64,000 nt of DNA from Procambarus clarkii (Eukaryota; Arthropoda; Malacostraca; Decapoda; Cambaridae): NCBI RefSeq assembly GCF_040958095.1, contig NC_091188.1:1710962-1774961 (forward strand). The letters run 5' to 3'. Below the pieces are notes generated by a model, which saw nothing but the letters and a program-made list of their open reading frames with translations, had not been told where the DNA came from and did not search any database. This document shows positions 46,451-59,251 of this stretch, piece after piece. The translations under genes and the position numbers were made by a program. Numbering within the stretch: position 1 is the first letter of the stretch; each line of letters starts with the position of its first letter.

Positions 46451-49400
46451 TAAGTTTTTGAAGCGGAGGGCGACATTAGAGCTTAATATCGTACGGCTGG
46501 CAGCGGAGCGAAACAAAAGGCGTATCGGGAAGAAGTGTTATACGGTGAGGAAAACACACAAATACAAAATAATTACAGAAGTCGAATGGTAATGTTTATA
46601 TTGTCATTATACCACACGACTTAGACTTCCACGAGTAATTAAGAAGTATAACAATAAAAGTGAGACAGAATAAGAATGAATGAAAAACAAAGAATGAAAG
46701 AAAGACGAAGGAAGACTAAGTGTGGAAAAACTGCTCTCGTAAGAGTTTCAAGCAATGTTGAACTCAGAACTTTGAGCAAGTTTTTGAAAGCAAGGATTTA
46801 TGAGAGGGGGGGTGGAGGGAGGAGGAACCTCTCCGGGGGAGGAGAGGCACCTTGAGACTGAGAAAAAGTCTAGTATGTGAGAAGGAAGCTCAGTATGTGG
46901 AAGAGAGGAGCTCACAATGAGAAAAGAGCTCACGATAAGCACTGTTCCTGTGAGTCGTGACTCATAACTCTCACCTGTCTCAGACTCAATATCGGTGGAG
47001 AGTTTGGATTTGGATTTTGCGTATATGAAAAAAATAATCAGCATGTTTTGTATAAGCACCTATAGCAATATTTTTTTTTTTAGTCTGGTTTGAGAATCTT
47101 GTGCGGTGACGTTCTTTGTAATCTTCCTCAAAGTAACGTTATTGATGAGGGGATTTTGCCCGTTTTAGAGTTCAGTTTTGATGAGTCTGATGAGGCCGGC
47201 TTCCTTCAAGAGCATTGCTGGGGTCTCTATTATCCCTCCCCCCCATTCAATGCCCTTATTGCTGATATTTAATTCACTGAACTGCAAATGCCGTCGTGAC
47301 ATTTTCTTTGGGGGGACTTAATATATCGTAATGGTGGTTTCGGTATCTATTGGCTGAACTTCTCAGGAGATGTAAGGCGTTTTGTAGTGTGTGTGTGTTT
47401 GATTATTCCCGTTTGATTCCCCTGATATACAACTTCTGCTTTCGTTCCTGCGGTCATCATCAACACACACCCATCACAACACTCACCAGCACACACCCAC
47501 CAAAACAATCCTCATCAACACACCCACACACACTAAACCAGACCAGACGGGCCAACACAGCCGTCAGGAATGCTGTCTGTATCGCGCCACGGGACGAGCC
47601 AGCGCCACGAACGCTTGTTTTCGCGCCTACAATATAATACCGGTACGGAGTACTGAAATATAATACATGGGGAGGCTGCGTGTGACAGGCTAAACGGGGA
47701 GAGGGAGAGAGAGACAGAGAGAGAATCACCGAAGCAAAGAGGATGTACCTCCACTTGTAGCTCTAGCCCACCATCATTTACCCGAATGTTGGATAAGGTA
47801 CGAGAAGATTTGTCTCTAGTCGTGGCCCAGTGTGGTCGGACTGGGTCACTACATGAGAAACTTCAACATGACGAGATACCGACAGCCTCACTGTCACATG
47901 TCAGGCCAATGTTGACAAGACTGACAGCCCCGGCCCCCAGCTTGGTTGACAACCCGGAAGTTGGCCACCACAACAGTGGTTGCTCAGCCATCAACATCCT
48001 CATCCGGACTTGCCTTGCTCTATACTCTTCCACCAGGACTCTTGGGCTGGCTCGCATTTGGAACACATTCGCTCGACACGTGTAAAATCCACTCAAGTGA
48101 CCATATGAAGGCTCTGGTACGCAGTTGCTTCTAGCTGCACTCTGTTGCCAACACGATTGTAACTTAGCCCAAAACAAAGTTCATTTCTACTGGAAACAAG
48201 TTATAGCTCTACAACTCTTTTACGTGTTTCTAGAGTCTTGCTACAACTGGGCGGATATAGGATAACAGCTTGAAGTTTGACTGGGAAAATCAATGAATAC
48301 TAGTATTAAAATAAGAAAATCAGTGAGAGAGAGAGAGAGAGTGAGAGAGAGAGGGAGGGAGGGGGGGGGAGGGGTGACGCTAGGTGCTGCAGTAGTCAGG
48401 ATAAAACACCTTTGACCGAGTCATGAAACCTAATACAGCCTCTCATTTCCTTGTGTGATGAGACCAGACCGTCTACCACCAGTCCCTTCATCTCGGCTGC
48501 TGCTGCTGCTGCTGCTGCTTTTGTTGATGTTTTCGTTGTTAATGTTGTTGTTACTGCTGCTGTTGTTGTCGCTGCAGCTATTATTGTTGCTGTTGCGACT
48601 GAGATTTCGACTACGTCTCGGGGTCTGGCGCCTCAACCTTCGCCGAAGCACTTTCCTATTTTTCGAAGCATTTCCTGAATGAGGAACATTTTGTTGTGTT
48701 CGACGGATGAGGTCTGCGGTGTCCGAAACGTGGAGGGAAGTGGCGATACATGTTGATAAAAGGTGTTGTGAGTGGGCAGGTGGGCGGCATGCGCTGGGCC
48801 GCTGGCGCATTCCTGTAGCTGTGTATGTAACCTCCACGCCCACCCCCGCCCCACCCCGCCCCACCACTGCCCACCCTGCCCCACCACCGTCCACCCACAA
48901 CCAACTCCTCCTAGTTGAAAACAAAGCTGAAACTTTACTACTAACAATGACATCAAACCTTAACAACTTACGCTATAATTTCCACTCCATTAACAACTTA
49001 ACCATCGAAGAGGCTTTACCACCCCCCCCCCCCGTACCCCCACCCGAACACACACACACACACACACACAAACAAACAATTACAAAGCTCCTAGCATTAA
49101 CACACAACAAACTGACACCAACCAACCCACCAGCGAAGGTACTCAATCAATATACGAGTATTAAATGCTGTTCCGGCCTCCAGTATGTTCCTTATCTACT
49201 TCAGGAAGGTAGGGATTAAACCATTAATCCCTCAGATTAATCCATTAGCCAGGAAATATCCCCCCCTCAAACTCCAACAAGAAAATACTGACTCATTTCC
49301 TTTCTCGAGATAATAGGTAAAAATGCTCGTAAAATAATGAACGCACACTGACAAATGTTGATATGCTTGCCTGCACACTCACATATGTCAGTGTGCATGC

Positions 49401-50130
49401 AAGCATATTAACATATGTTGATATGCGTCCCTCATATACTACTGTGTTCCCCCCAGCTCATATTCCCCCGTCTGATATTCTTGGCTTTCTCGAACTGGAG
49501 AGGAATATATACACAAAATACATATTATACAAGGAATTGACTAATCATCACAGTAGCATCCATAAGGAACTCGTTCAATAATTGCTCCCTTCATGCAAAT
49601 CCATCGTTGTATTAACATACAGAGCGAGTTATAATTGTTCATAAAGAAATACAATTTCATATATTAGATGAATTATGCCGACCGACAATCATTATCGCAG
49701 TACGCTCGCTATAACCTTCACCTTTTTTAATTTACATAAAATTACTGTATCCTGTATACAATATATGCAAGAAGCACAGCTTGAGCCCGTAGGTCGGGGG
49801 GTGGTGTCAGTGGTGTGTTTTGTTATAGTATACGATGCATGTAATGGTACGTTATTAATGTGGTATTTCAAGGGGTAACTGCAAAGTTTATTAAACCGAA
49901 TGGTGCCTTTTGTTATGATACCATTGGTTACATCTTGTGATGAAGGTAAGAAATGTAATATCCCTTATTGAAATGTCCTTCAAGTCCCTCCCTCAAGATT
50001 AAACAAGGAAATAAATGCTCCTTTTGCAGGAACACAACAATTTTAAGGCGCTAGTTACCCGAAATACGCAACACTATGGAACGTATTTATAGCAGCAAGT
50101 CTGCAGACCAAAACATACTGTCACTTCAAC
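46451..50130. other. Mostly unique non-coding DNA
   Basis: Scattered short low-complexity runs: GA at 48325-48370, GCT/GTT at 48497-48600, AC at 49051-49070. None of the open frames here (for example around 47090, 47786 or 48707) has recognisable motifs or good splice sites. Confidence 0.45.
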
Positions 50131-50134
50131 AATA

Positions 50135-50200
50135 CTGTGGGCTCACCATAGCCCGTGCTACTTGGATCTTTTAGTTCCAAGTAGCGAATCTTTAATAACA
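50135..50200 (-). repeat. Two-hairpin dispersed repeat copy
   Basis: On the minus strand: aaagattcgctacttggaac, loop taaaa, gatccaagtagc, then acgggctatggtgagcccac. One base of each stem has changed. Confidence 0.7.
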
Positions 50201-50792
50201 ACAACAACTTAAATCTTGTAAATGATTGACGTATCACACACAATAAAATCCAATGAAAATATAGAATTCCGCCACTCCTAGATTGCTGTACAGAAAATGT
50301 GCCGCACTAGATTGTAAACTTCATAGTAAACTCTGTACTTTACATTTATAGAAGTTACAAGTAGGCGGTTCCAACGACAGTTTGAAGACGTTAATGTCAT
50401 GGCGCATCTCAGACCCCGAGCAGGAACCAAGGATACAACAGGCGGTTTCCCCTCTGGATCGCCACACTGAGACGCTGAAACGAAATTAGAAGCCCTTTGG
50501 TCTCTGGTAATATATATATACCTAGAATCCAATTTGAGGAAGCTCCTGGCACACACTTGTCACAGGGATCCCAGATGCTATAGGGATAAACATGTACCGT
50601 TTCCAGTTGCTTGTACTTATTAAATTTGACACTGCTTCCCTATGGCGCATGCCTCGCCAACGCTGCAGGAGATGCAGGTGTCAGCCAGGGTGGATACACA
50701 CGTGTATCACGCTGATACGTGACACGTGCCACGCACCTGTCTGCCCCTCTTCCAGGGATACATTGTGATACAATCTGGACCAAGTGAAGGAC

Positions 50793-50794
<2 letters not shown>

Positions 50795-50884
<90 letters not shown>
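50795..50884. repeat. (TA)n microsatellite
   Basis: Uninterrupted TA tract of about 90 bases. Confidence 0.97.
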
Positions 50885-50889
<5 letters not shown>

Positions 50890-51955
50890 TGTAATTATAT
50901 TATTGAATAATATTTACAACTTATACTTGTGTGTAGCAGTGAGAGTGTGCTCAAAATACATTAGAAAACCATTATATATAATAGGTACAAAGATAGTGCA
51001 GAAGGGAAGGGGTCGTGGCCGATGAATAGATATAAATTAATTCATTTACACGATGTATGAATTTCTGAGGGGTGTAGGGGGGGGGGGACCGTGTATGGGC
51101 TGACAAGCGTAATACTCCGTAATTGTTTTTTTTTGGGGGGGGGGAGGGAGGGGGACCAGCCTGGAGATTACTTTCGACATGGCGAGGAAACTTTTGAGGA
51201 AACTGAGAGTGTTTGGGTAGCACTTGAGAAGTGTACATTTGGAGGTGGTATAGCAAGTATACTGTAAGCAAGTATACCTCTTGCTTACAAGTAGTTTTCA
51301 GGCGTAACTAAGGAAGATTATTAATAATATGTAACGGTATTATATAATATTAATGTTTAATATTATTGATTTGTATTATAAAATATTAATATATTATATT
51401 AATTTGTGCTATAAAATATTAATATTTTATGTTATTTATTTGTATTATAAAATAATAATATTTAATATTTATTTGTATATTATAATTTTAATTTTGAATA
51501 ATAATAATATTTAATTGTAATATTTATTAATGTTAAATATCATATTGTAATATAATTATTAACATTCACTAACATTACTTCATTACTTAGGAAAATTTAA
51601 TGTTATTATTTATTAGAATTAAGTTTATTTAATAATAATAATATTTAATAATGTAATTACTATTATTATTTATGCTGCACTTGTTATGCACTTTTATGTA
51701 TTTTTATTTCTGAAGTAATGCTGGGATTCTATATTTTGATTGTAAACTATTGTGTGGGATTATCCATACATTTACAAGATTTATGTATTGCTTAAGTGAA
51801 AATATGTTCTGGTCGGCAGACTGTTGCCAAAATGCGTTGCATTATTTTGCGCATTTCACGCGATTCGAACAAAATTTGACGAAATTCGAACGATTCGTCA
51901 AAATTGGTGTGTTGGTGCCAGAGACGAATTACCTGGAGGTGACGTGTCACGCCTG
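50885..51955. other. AT-rich stretch left of the LINE
   Basis: From 51300 to 51700 it is almost pure A/T with repeated aatattaat and attataaaata words. It may be scaffold-attachment-like DNA or an old AT-rich transposon. No gene is visible. Confidence 0.5.
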
Positions 51956-51956
51956 C

Positions 51957-52024
<68 letters not shown>

Positions 52025-54715
52025 AGGAACACACACATAAGGAAAGAGAGGGAAGGTAGAGGAGGAGGCGGAGTGGCCCTACTCATGAGAAGGGAATGGA
52101 GTTTTAAGGAGATGGCCATCCCGGGCTGTGAGGAGTTCAGAGACTACATAGCAGGCACCATAACAATGGGAGGACCAAGAATAGTAGTAGCAGTAATATA
52201 CAACCCTCCACCAAATGACAGGAGACCCAGTCAAGAGTATGAAAACAACAACAAGGCAGTTAACACTATAATTGAGAGGGCAGCCTCTGCTGCCTGTAGA
52301 AATAGATCCCACCTGCTCATCATGGGCGACTTCAATCACGGAAAGATTGACTGGGAGAACAAGGAACCGCATGGAGGCGAGGATACGTGGAGAGCCAAAC
52401 TATTGGAGGTAGTGACAAGCAACTTTTTAACCCAGCATGTCGGAGAACCCACAAGGATGAGAGGCAATGACGAACCAGCGAGACTCGACCTAGTCTTCAC
52501 TCTGAACGACTCCGACATAAGAGAAATCGGTTTTGAGGACCCAGTAGGAATGAGCGACCACAGTGTACTGGTGTTTGAGTACTTGATTGAAGAAGGGTTA
52601 TTGAACTCGAGGAGGGATACCGAAACCAAAAGGTTAGCATACCGAAAGGGAAACTATGAGGGGATAAGAAAATTCCTAACAGATATAGCATGGGAAACAG
52701 AGCTCAGGGGAAAGACGGCCCAAGATATGATGGATTACATCACGCAGAAGTGCAAGGACGCAGCAAACAAGTTTGTCCCAGTCCAAAAGGAAAACAGAGA
52801 AATGAAGATGAGAAACCCATGGTTTAATCAAAGATGTAGGCTAGCTAAGCAGCAAAGTAAAAGGGCATGGAGAAACTATAGGAATAACAGGACACTGGAG
52901 AGCAGAGAAAGATACCAGAATGCCAGGAATGAATATGTCAGGATGAGAAGAGAGGCAGAAAGACAATACGAAAATGACATCGCAAGCAAGGCAAAGACTC
53001 AGCCTAAATTGTTGCATAGCCACATTAGGAGAAAAACGACAGTAAAGGAACAGGTTATGAGATTAAGGATAGGGGCGGAAGGATTCACTACAAATGACAA
53101 GGAAGTGTGTGAGGAATTGAATAAGAAATTCCAGGAGGTCTTCACCTTAGAACAAGGAGAAATTCCAGAGGTAAGTGAGGGAATAGCTAACCAGGAACCA
53201 CTGGAAGAGTTTGAGATTACCAGTGGGGAAGTAAGGAAGTGTTTACTAGAGTTGGACGTGACGAAGGCTATAGGCCCAGATGGAATCTCCCCTTGGGTTC
53301 TAAAGGAAGGAGCAAGAGAACTGAGCCTACCACTCTCCATAGTGTATAACAAATCACTGGCAACAGGGGAACTGCCAGATATTTGGAAAGCAGCTAACGT
53401 AGTCCCGATATACAAGAAAGGGGATAGACAGGAGGCACTGAACTACAGGCCAGTGTCCCTAACCTGCATACCATGCAAGCTGATGGAGAAGATTGTGCGA
53501 AAAAAACTAGTGGAGCATCTGGAGCGAAGGAACTTTGTAACACAGCATCAACATGGGTTCAGGGATGGCAGGTCCTGCCTCACAGGGTTACTTGAATTCT
53601 ACGACCAGGCAACAAAAATAAGGCAAGAAAGAGAAGGGTGGGCAGACTGCATATTTTTGGATTGTCAGAAAGCCTTTGATACAGTGCCACACAAGAGGCT
53701 AGTGCGAAAGCTGGAGATGCAGGCTGGAGTGAGAGGGAAGGTACTCCGGTGGATAGAGGAATACCTAAGCAACAGGAGACAACGAGTCTGTGTGAGGGGT
53801 GAGGTCTCAGATTGGCGAGACTTCACAAGTGGAGTCCCGCAGGGGTCAGTCCTTGGACCTATACTGTTTCTGGTATATGTAAATGATCTCCCAGAGGGTA
53901 TAGATTCGTTCCTCTCAATGTTTGCCGACGATGCAAAAATTATGAGGAGGATTGAAACAGAGGATGATAGTAGGAGGCTACAAGATGACCTGGATAGACT
54001 GAGTGAATGGTCCAACAAATGGCTGTTGAAGTTCAACCCGAGTAAATGCAAAGTAATGAAACTAGGCAGTGGAAACAGGAGGCCAGGCACAGGATACAGA
54101 ATAGGAGATGAAGTACTTAATGAAACAGACAGAGAGAAAGATCTAGGAGTTGATATCACACCAAACCTGTCTCCTGAAGCCCACATAAAGAGAATAACGT
54201 CTGCGGCATATGCGAGGCTGGCTAACATCAGAACGGCGTTCAGGAACCTGTGTAAGGAATCATTCAGAATCTTGTACACCACATATGTAAGACCAATCCT
54301 GGAGTATGCGGCCCCAGCATGGAGCCCGTACCTTGTCAAGCACAAGACGAAGCTGGAAAAAGTCCAAAGGTATGCTACTAGACTAGTCCCAGAACTAAGA
54401 GGCATGAGTTATGAGGAAAGGCTGCGGGAAATGCACCTTACGACACTGGAAGACAGAAGAGTAAGGGGGGACATGATCACAACCTACAAAATCCTCAGGG
54501 GAATCGACCGGGTAAACAAGGATGAACTATTCAACACTGGTGGGACGCGAACAAGGGGACACAGGTGGAAGCTGAGTACCCAAATGAGCCACAGAGACGT
54601 TAGAAAGAACTTTTTCAGTGTCAGAGTAGTTAGTAAATGGAATGCATTAGGAAGTGATGTGGTGGAGGCTGACTCCATACACAGTTTCAAATGTAGATAT
54701 GATAGAGCCCAATAG
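51824..54715 (+). CDS. Non-LTR retrotransposon ORF2: truncated endonuclease plus reverse transcriptase (CR1/Jockey-like)
   Basis: This 963-codon frame is uninterrupted. The first ~75 codons read through unrelated sequence and a CT/AC microsatellite, so the real element begins near 52049 (GRGGGGVALLMRREW), inside an APE-type endonuclease. Endonuclease motifs kept are MGDFNHGKIDW (about residue 165) and GMSDHSVLVF (about 242). The reverse transcriptase follows: NYRPVSL, QHGFRDGRSC, motif A FLDCQKAFDTVPHKRL, motif B SGVPQGSVLGPILFLVYVND, catalytic FADDAK, and the thumb-side LGVDI. The C-terminal domain includes RPILEYAAPAWSPY, KLEKVQRYATRLVPELRG, and a last block with FFSVRVVSKWNALG. The stop is TAG at 54713. 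ORF1 and the N-terminal endonuclease are missing, as in a 5'-truncated insertion. The open frame suggests recent arrival. The clade assignment (CR1 group within Jockey-like LINEs) is inference from motif style. Confidence 0.9.
51959..52022. repeat. (CT)n(AC)n microsatellite at the 5' edge of the intact LINE
   Basis: CT then AC tract, followed by acataaggaacacacacata and LINE sequence. Confidence 0.95.
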
Positions 54716-54844
54716 GCTCAGGAATCTGTACACCAGTTGATTGACGGTTGAGAGGCGGGACCAAAGAGCCAGAGCTCAACCCCCGCAAGCACAATTAGGT
54801 GAGTACAATTAGGTGAGTACACACACACACACACACACACACAC
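52040..54844 (+). mobile_element. 5'-truncated LINE copy with 3' UTR and (AC)n tail
   Basis: The element contains the ORF2 described separately plus about 105 bases of 3' UTR. The UTR holds a conserved block (gcgggaccaaagagcca, then ctcaacccccgcaagcac) and ends in a doubled unit aattaggtgagtac followed by (AC)n at 54821-54844. The same 3' UTR occurs at 38114-38315 (+) and at 16205-16275 (-), so this is a dispersed family. The 5' boundary abuts a (CT)n(AC)n tract at 51959-52022. Confidence 0.85.
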
Positions 54845-54980
54845 GAAGGTGAGAAGATGGTGGAGGCCAAGACCGTCAGTAGTTTCAAAGCGTTATATGA
54901 CAAAGAGTGCTGGGAAGACGGGACACCACGAGCGTAGCTCTCATCCTGTAACTACACTTAGGTAGTTACACACACACACG
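54845..54980 (+). mobile_element. 3' end of a second LINE family, directly adjacent
   Basis: A short segment reads as the C-terminus of a related non-LTR ORF (VEAKTVSSFKALYDKECWED, stop soon after). A UTR follows that ends cacttaggtagttacacac. The tail resembles that of the neighbouring LINE (TTAGGTgAgTAC then AC), although the coding end differs. It is either a nested insertion or a second element that landed in the AC tail. Confidence 0.6.
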
Positions 54981-55519
54981 GACCAGCTACAGCTCTTCAG
55001 TGTGGCAGACCTCGGTACTGGATCACCTACATAGATTGACTTTCCTCCTCAATCAGATGTGCGGCTCCACTCTTCATCTTTTTATTTGAGAATTGTCCAT
55101 AGGCTGGTGAAGAAAAGGTCCCACTTTAGTGGTGACAATCCTCCGTAAGTAAGATACAAGTCTCCTATCACATTTGCTTGTAATATTTTTCCCCCGAGTC
55201 TTATAAGGGGGACACATTTTCATCAGTTTCCACTCGTAATCATGGATGGGCTGTGCATATCAGTGTTCTATTATCTAAGTCCTATGAGAGACGACTGGTA
55301 TGTTTTGACTGTGTTTTGCTAGCGTGAGACGTTTATCAGTGGTGTTCCCGCTACGGCAACATAGTCTGACGACCTCGTCCTCCTAGACTAAATGGTTTCC
55401 TCAGGGTTTCATTGATGCGATTTACGTCTACCGTCTTGTCTCCTGAAAATGTCAGCGTTTTGTTGTTTAATACCGACTATTTCAATAATTTAATATTATT
55501 TTAATTTGGAGTTGGTCTC

Positions 55520-55690
55520 AAGGCCGATCAACCTCTGGAGGGTTATTAAGACCTATGAACCTCTGGAAGGTTAATAAGGCCTATTGATTTCTAAAGGGCT
55601 ATTGCTCTATCGAGGGTCATTAAGGCCTATTGACTTCTCGAGGCCACCACAATGGCATACTGGCCAACCAGCGAGTATACTTAAGCTCTG
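55520..55690 (+). repeat. Dispersed repeat carrying the aacctctggagggttatta unit
   Basis: Three diverged units, then aatggcatactggccaacca and gcgagtatacttaagctctg. The same end occurs at 12475-12560 (+) and, inverted, around 3500-3615 and 15890-16010. Confidence 0.65.
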
Positions 55691-55699
55691 AATATTTTT

Positions 55700-56460
55700 C
55701 AGAACTAAACTAAAATCTAAATGTATATTTTAGAACCAAACTAAAATGTATATGTTCAGTGAATATATAGAATTAAACGGGGTATATCTTTCCGTGTTTA
55801 TATTCATTGCTTTATTTATCCTGATTACAAATTTATATAATTAATTTATTAATTTGTATCAATATTATTTAAACAAAAAATTAATTATATATTACTAATA
55901 ATATTATTTATCATAACATTTTAATGTTATTTAAAAGCGATATTTTAATATTATTTAATGACAATATTTTTGTTTATTATATAGTAAAACTAATATTTCA
56001 ATATTATGTCTATACAATCGGATCGAACGTGCGTACCCTGGCCTTCTTAGGCACAATATAGTGTCATAGATATATATATATATATATCACATTTTAACAA
56101 CATTATATTTTAGCATTATTCTAAAAATCATTGACATCCCCCATAATCATGACTTCTGTGGGCGACACCGCTTTTTTAAGAGACTGTGAGAGTATTCTTG
56201 ATTAATCCCATGAATAGGGGGCGTGGGTTGCCCATGAATAGGGGCGTGGCTCCCCTATGACTAGGGGGCGTGGTAGCAAGGTCTCGTGTCACTGGGTAAT
56301 TATACTTTAGATTAAAACTGCTAATTGTTCTCCACTCATCTGTATTTCCCGTCATGAAAAGAGTTTGTGTAAATATTACTCATTTAAATATTGTTGTAAT
56401 TAATCTCTTCATATTCTGTACTGTAGGCTACAGCTAGTTATGTCATAGGTTGACCTAATA
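55700..56460. other. AT-rich non-coding stretch
   Basis: Very AT-rich from 55730 to 56010, then three copies of the word ataggggcgtgg-type sequence at 56213-56275. No gene is visible. Confidence 0.5.
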
Positions 56461-56483
56461 CGTCTCTCTGCATGCGTGCGTGT

Positions 56484-56485
<2 letters not shown>

Positions 56486-56557
<72 letters not shown>
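56486..56557. repeat. (GT)n microsatellite
   Basis: Uninterrupted GT tract, 78 bases before a (TA)n tract. Confidence 0.97.
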
Positions 56558-56559
<2 letters not shown>

Positions 56560-56632
56560 CACCACTTAAATATGCTTACCGGGCCGAGGTTTGGTTCCTG
56601 CGCCAAACATGCAATGAATCCTCACCATTGTT

Positions 56633-56634
<2 letters not shown>

Positions 56635-56727
<93 letters not shown>
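56635..56727. repeat. (TA)n microsatellite
   Basis: Uninterrupted TA tract of about 93 bases. Confidence 0.97.
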
Positions 56728-56729
<2 letters not shown>

Positions 56730-56939
56730 TGAGGGTATACGTGCATGTACCCTCATCCGCATGCGTATGTTTGCGCGCAAGCTTGTGCATGTGAATGAGT
56801 GTCTGTACTTGTGCACGCGAGTGAGTGAGTGTGTTCAGAGTTGCGTGCATGAAGGGAACAGACTCCGGCATCATCATCATCATCCCGGCCCCGCCAACAT
56901 CTTCACAAAACTCGCCGATGTTGAACGAGACGTTTAACG

Positions 56940-57160
56940 ACACAGCCAATAGGCGGATGACTTGAGATGAGGTGGGGGCAGCGGGGTACTCATCCCTCCC
57001 ACTGATGTTATCGTCTTGCTCATCGAGCTCCACCAATGACAGGCGCCTCGGGAGGTGTCAATTGAGGGGGGTGAACCAATCAGGGCAAAGGGTGAGCTGT
57101 CGACGTCATCCTTTTGGGCGGGGTTTAGGTGTCTGTCAATCATTATATCATTCAGCGGTG
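56940..57160 (+). promoter_or_regulatory. Candidate promoter/enhancer: three CCAAT boxes, CRE and GC box
   Basis: CCAAT boxes lie at 56946-56950, 57033-57037 and 57076-57080 (the last followed by CAG, the best NF-Y context). GACGTCAT (CRE/ATF type) is at 57102-57109 and GGGCGGGG (Sp1/KLF type) at 57116-57123. An AT-rich cattatatcattcag follows at about 57142. The order and roughly 200-base span fit a Pol II promoter firing to the right or an enhancer. No gene is recognised downstream. It lies about 2.1 kb past the Zic 3' end. Confidence 0.4.
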
Positions 57161-57179
57161 AGCCGGAGTGACGGCTTTT

Positions 57180-57725
57180 GGGGTTTCGTGTTTGGTGTGT
57201 GTTTGTCAAGTCGTATTTTCTCTCGCTAATGCTAGGATTTATGGTGATTATATTTGTTTTTGTTTGTTTTTGCTCATGATTGGTTTGTAATACGCGAGTA
57301 GACTTTGCGTGACAGCCAGAAATCGATGGTATATATATATTTGTTTTTTCTCTAGTTCGGACAGATGAGTTGACCCGCCACAGTCAGTTTTAATGTTTAC
57401 CAATAGACAATTATCTACTAATTTATGTTTACTACTTATATAATAAAATAGCATAAATTGTCATGTAATTTGTCACACATGACGTGTAATGATAAATCTA
57501 TACATTTATCTCTACAAAAAAAAAAATTGCCAATTTATTCACTTATATAACAAAAAAACATGAATTTGTAATATATTTTTTTAATTAAATAAATTGCTCA
57601 CTTAGCACAATCGTTCCCAAAGCCTCGTGTCTCAGAAAGTTCTTTGCAAGCGAATTTCCTCAATTGCCAAGGAATAATTTGTTTCAATTTTAGTAACAAA
57701 CTCACTTAACCCACATGTAATGCTA

Positions 57726-57769
<44 letters not shown>

Positions 57770-58900
57770 TTTTTTATATCAGCAACATTTACGATGAAAA
57801 ATCAGGATATCTCTAATACCATTAAGGACGGTAAAGACTTTGGCCGAGAATGGCTATCTAAACTCGACGTTATCCTGAGCTCTTCGGTCTCCTCAGCTCT
57901 ATTTAGGTCACCTCAGCTCTGTTTAGATCTGAGCTCAACGCTGTCATGAGCTCTATTGAGATCTTAACTCTGCATTAACCTAGCCTCCACGTTACGTTGA
58001 ACTCAAAAATTATTCTGATCTAAATAAATTAATAGAGCTCAATATTATTGATCGCTTGGACATCTGGGACTTCGCCCTGGTCAACAAAAGGAGGAGTCGA
58101 GCCACTCTCTAAGTATATCTATTTAAAACTATACATTTTTTTTCAACATACAAAAGCAAACTTGTTTTAAGCCAAAGTTTCAACTGGAAGCTGTTGAGTC
58201 AAACTGTACCCATATTTACCCAAGTAGAGTTACAAGCGTATGAAGACCCGTCACTCACTCTAGTTAAATTAATTGACTGATTTTTAACCCTTTTGTTAGC
58301 TAGAAGCAAATATCTGAGCTTTTGTTTAACATGGGTTCTTCCCCTGTTTATAATAGTCGCTAGATTAATGCTAAGTCTTTTGTAGCTTTGGCTGACATTC
58401 AGTATTCATAAAGTGTTAATCTGACCTGTTTTAAAATGTATTAAGAAATGAATCATAACTCAGGTTATGTGTCGAGTAAGATATTTTGTGTATTATTATT
58501 ATATAAGATATTATGTGTTGAGTAAGAAGGGGGGGGGGGGAGTGTTGAGTCTGTATGTGTCATCATGGTCCCTCCATGCAGTTAAGACACATGTCAAGTT
58601 ATGTATCATGCGAAGACACTAGAAATAAAACATAGATGTTTTATAGGACTCTCGGTGGCCTTCTGTACAAGATATCTATTGTTCTTAGCACTTTGTACCA
58701 TAATAAACTTGGATCACTTCAATGTGTGAAGTCTAAATGGACTTTATTTTACACCTATTATCTACTTATCTATTATCACTTTTGTTACTATCTACCACCG
58801 TTGCCAACGTGAGATTAGTACAGTGTTGCAGGATAAGGAGAATTAAACCAGGAACTCTGTCAATCACGTGACTTATGACGATGGACATGATGTCCCTGAG
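57180..58900. other. Unique, mostly AT-rich non-coding stretch
   Basis: It contains the AAT microsatellite and a cluster of GAGCTC-type words (57870-58040). No gene is visible. Confidence 0.5.
57729..57768. repeat. (AAT)n microsatellite
   Basis: About 13 AAT units. Confidence 0.95.
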
Positions 58901-58904
58901 ACAA

Positions 58905-59182
58905 GGATGTGCCACTTCCCCTGGGGGTCAAGGGATGTGCCACTTCCCCTGGGTGTCAAGGGATGTGCCACTTTCCCTTGGGTGTCAAGGGATGTGCCAC
59001 TTCCCCTGGGGGTGTCAAGGGATGTGCCACGCCCCCTGGGGTGCCAAGGGATGTGCCACTTTCCCTTGGGTGTCAAGGGATGTGCCACTTCCCCTGGGGG
59101 TGTCAAGGGATGTGCCACGCCCCCTGGGGTGCCAAGGGATGTGCTACGTCCCCTGGGGGTGCTAAGGGATGTGCCACACCCC
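58905..59182. repeat. 28-30 bp minisatellite downstream of Zic
   Basis: About nine units of gatgtgccacttcccctggg plus tgtcaagg. It lies just beyond the predicted Zic poly(A) site. Frames are open on both strands. Confidence 0.93.
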
Positions 59183-59245
59183 CTCATGACCTTGAACAGT
59201 GTCTAGTCACGCGATCTCAAGCCTCTCCGAGCAGTTGTAAAGTTT

Positions 59246-59251
59246 TTTATT
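59246..59251 (-). promoter_or_regulatory. Candidate polyadenylation signal AATAAA for Zic
   Basis: The plus strand reads tttatt, which is AATAAA on the gene strand about 385 bases after the stop. A T-rich run and a GT-containing stretch lie nearby. The position suits a modest 3' UTR, but other signals further down are possible. Confidence 0.45.

Noticed and set aside
46748-48177. Several 60-100 codon frames on both strands
   Set aside because: Lengths are within chance expectation and none has domains, splice sites or repeat-family similarity that I can see.
50278-50556. 92-codon minus-strand frame with a protein-like composition
   Set aside because: No recognisable motif, no clear splice sites, interrupted by a short TA run; not enough to call a gene.
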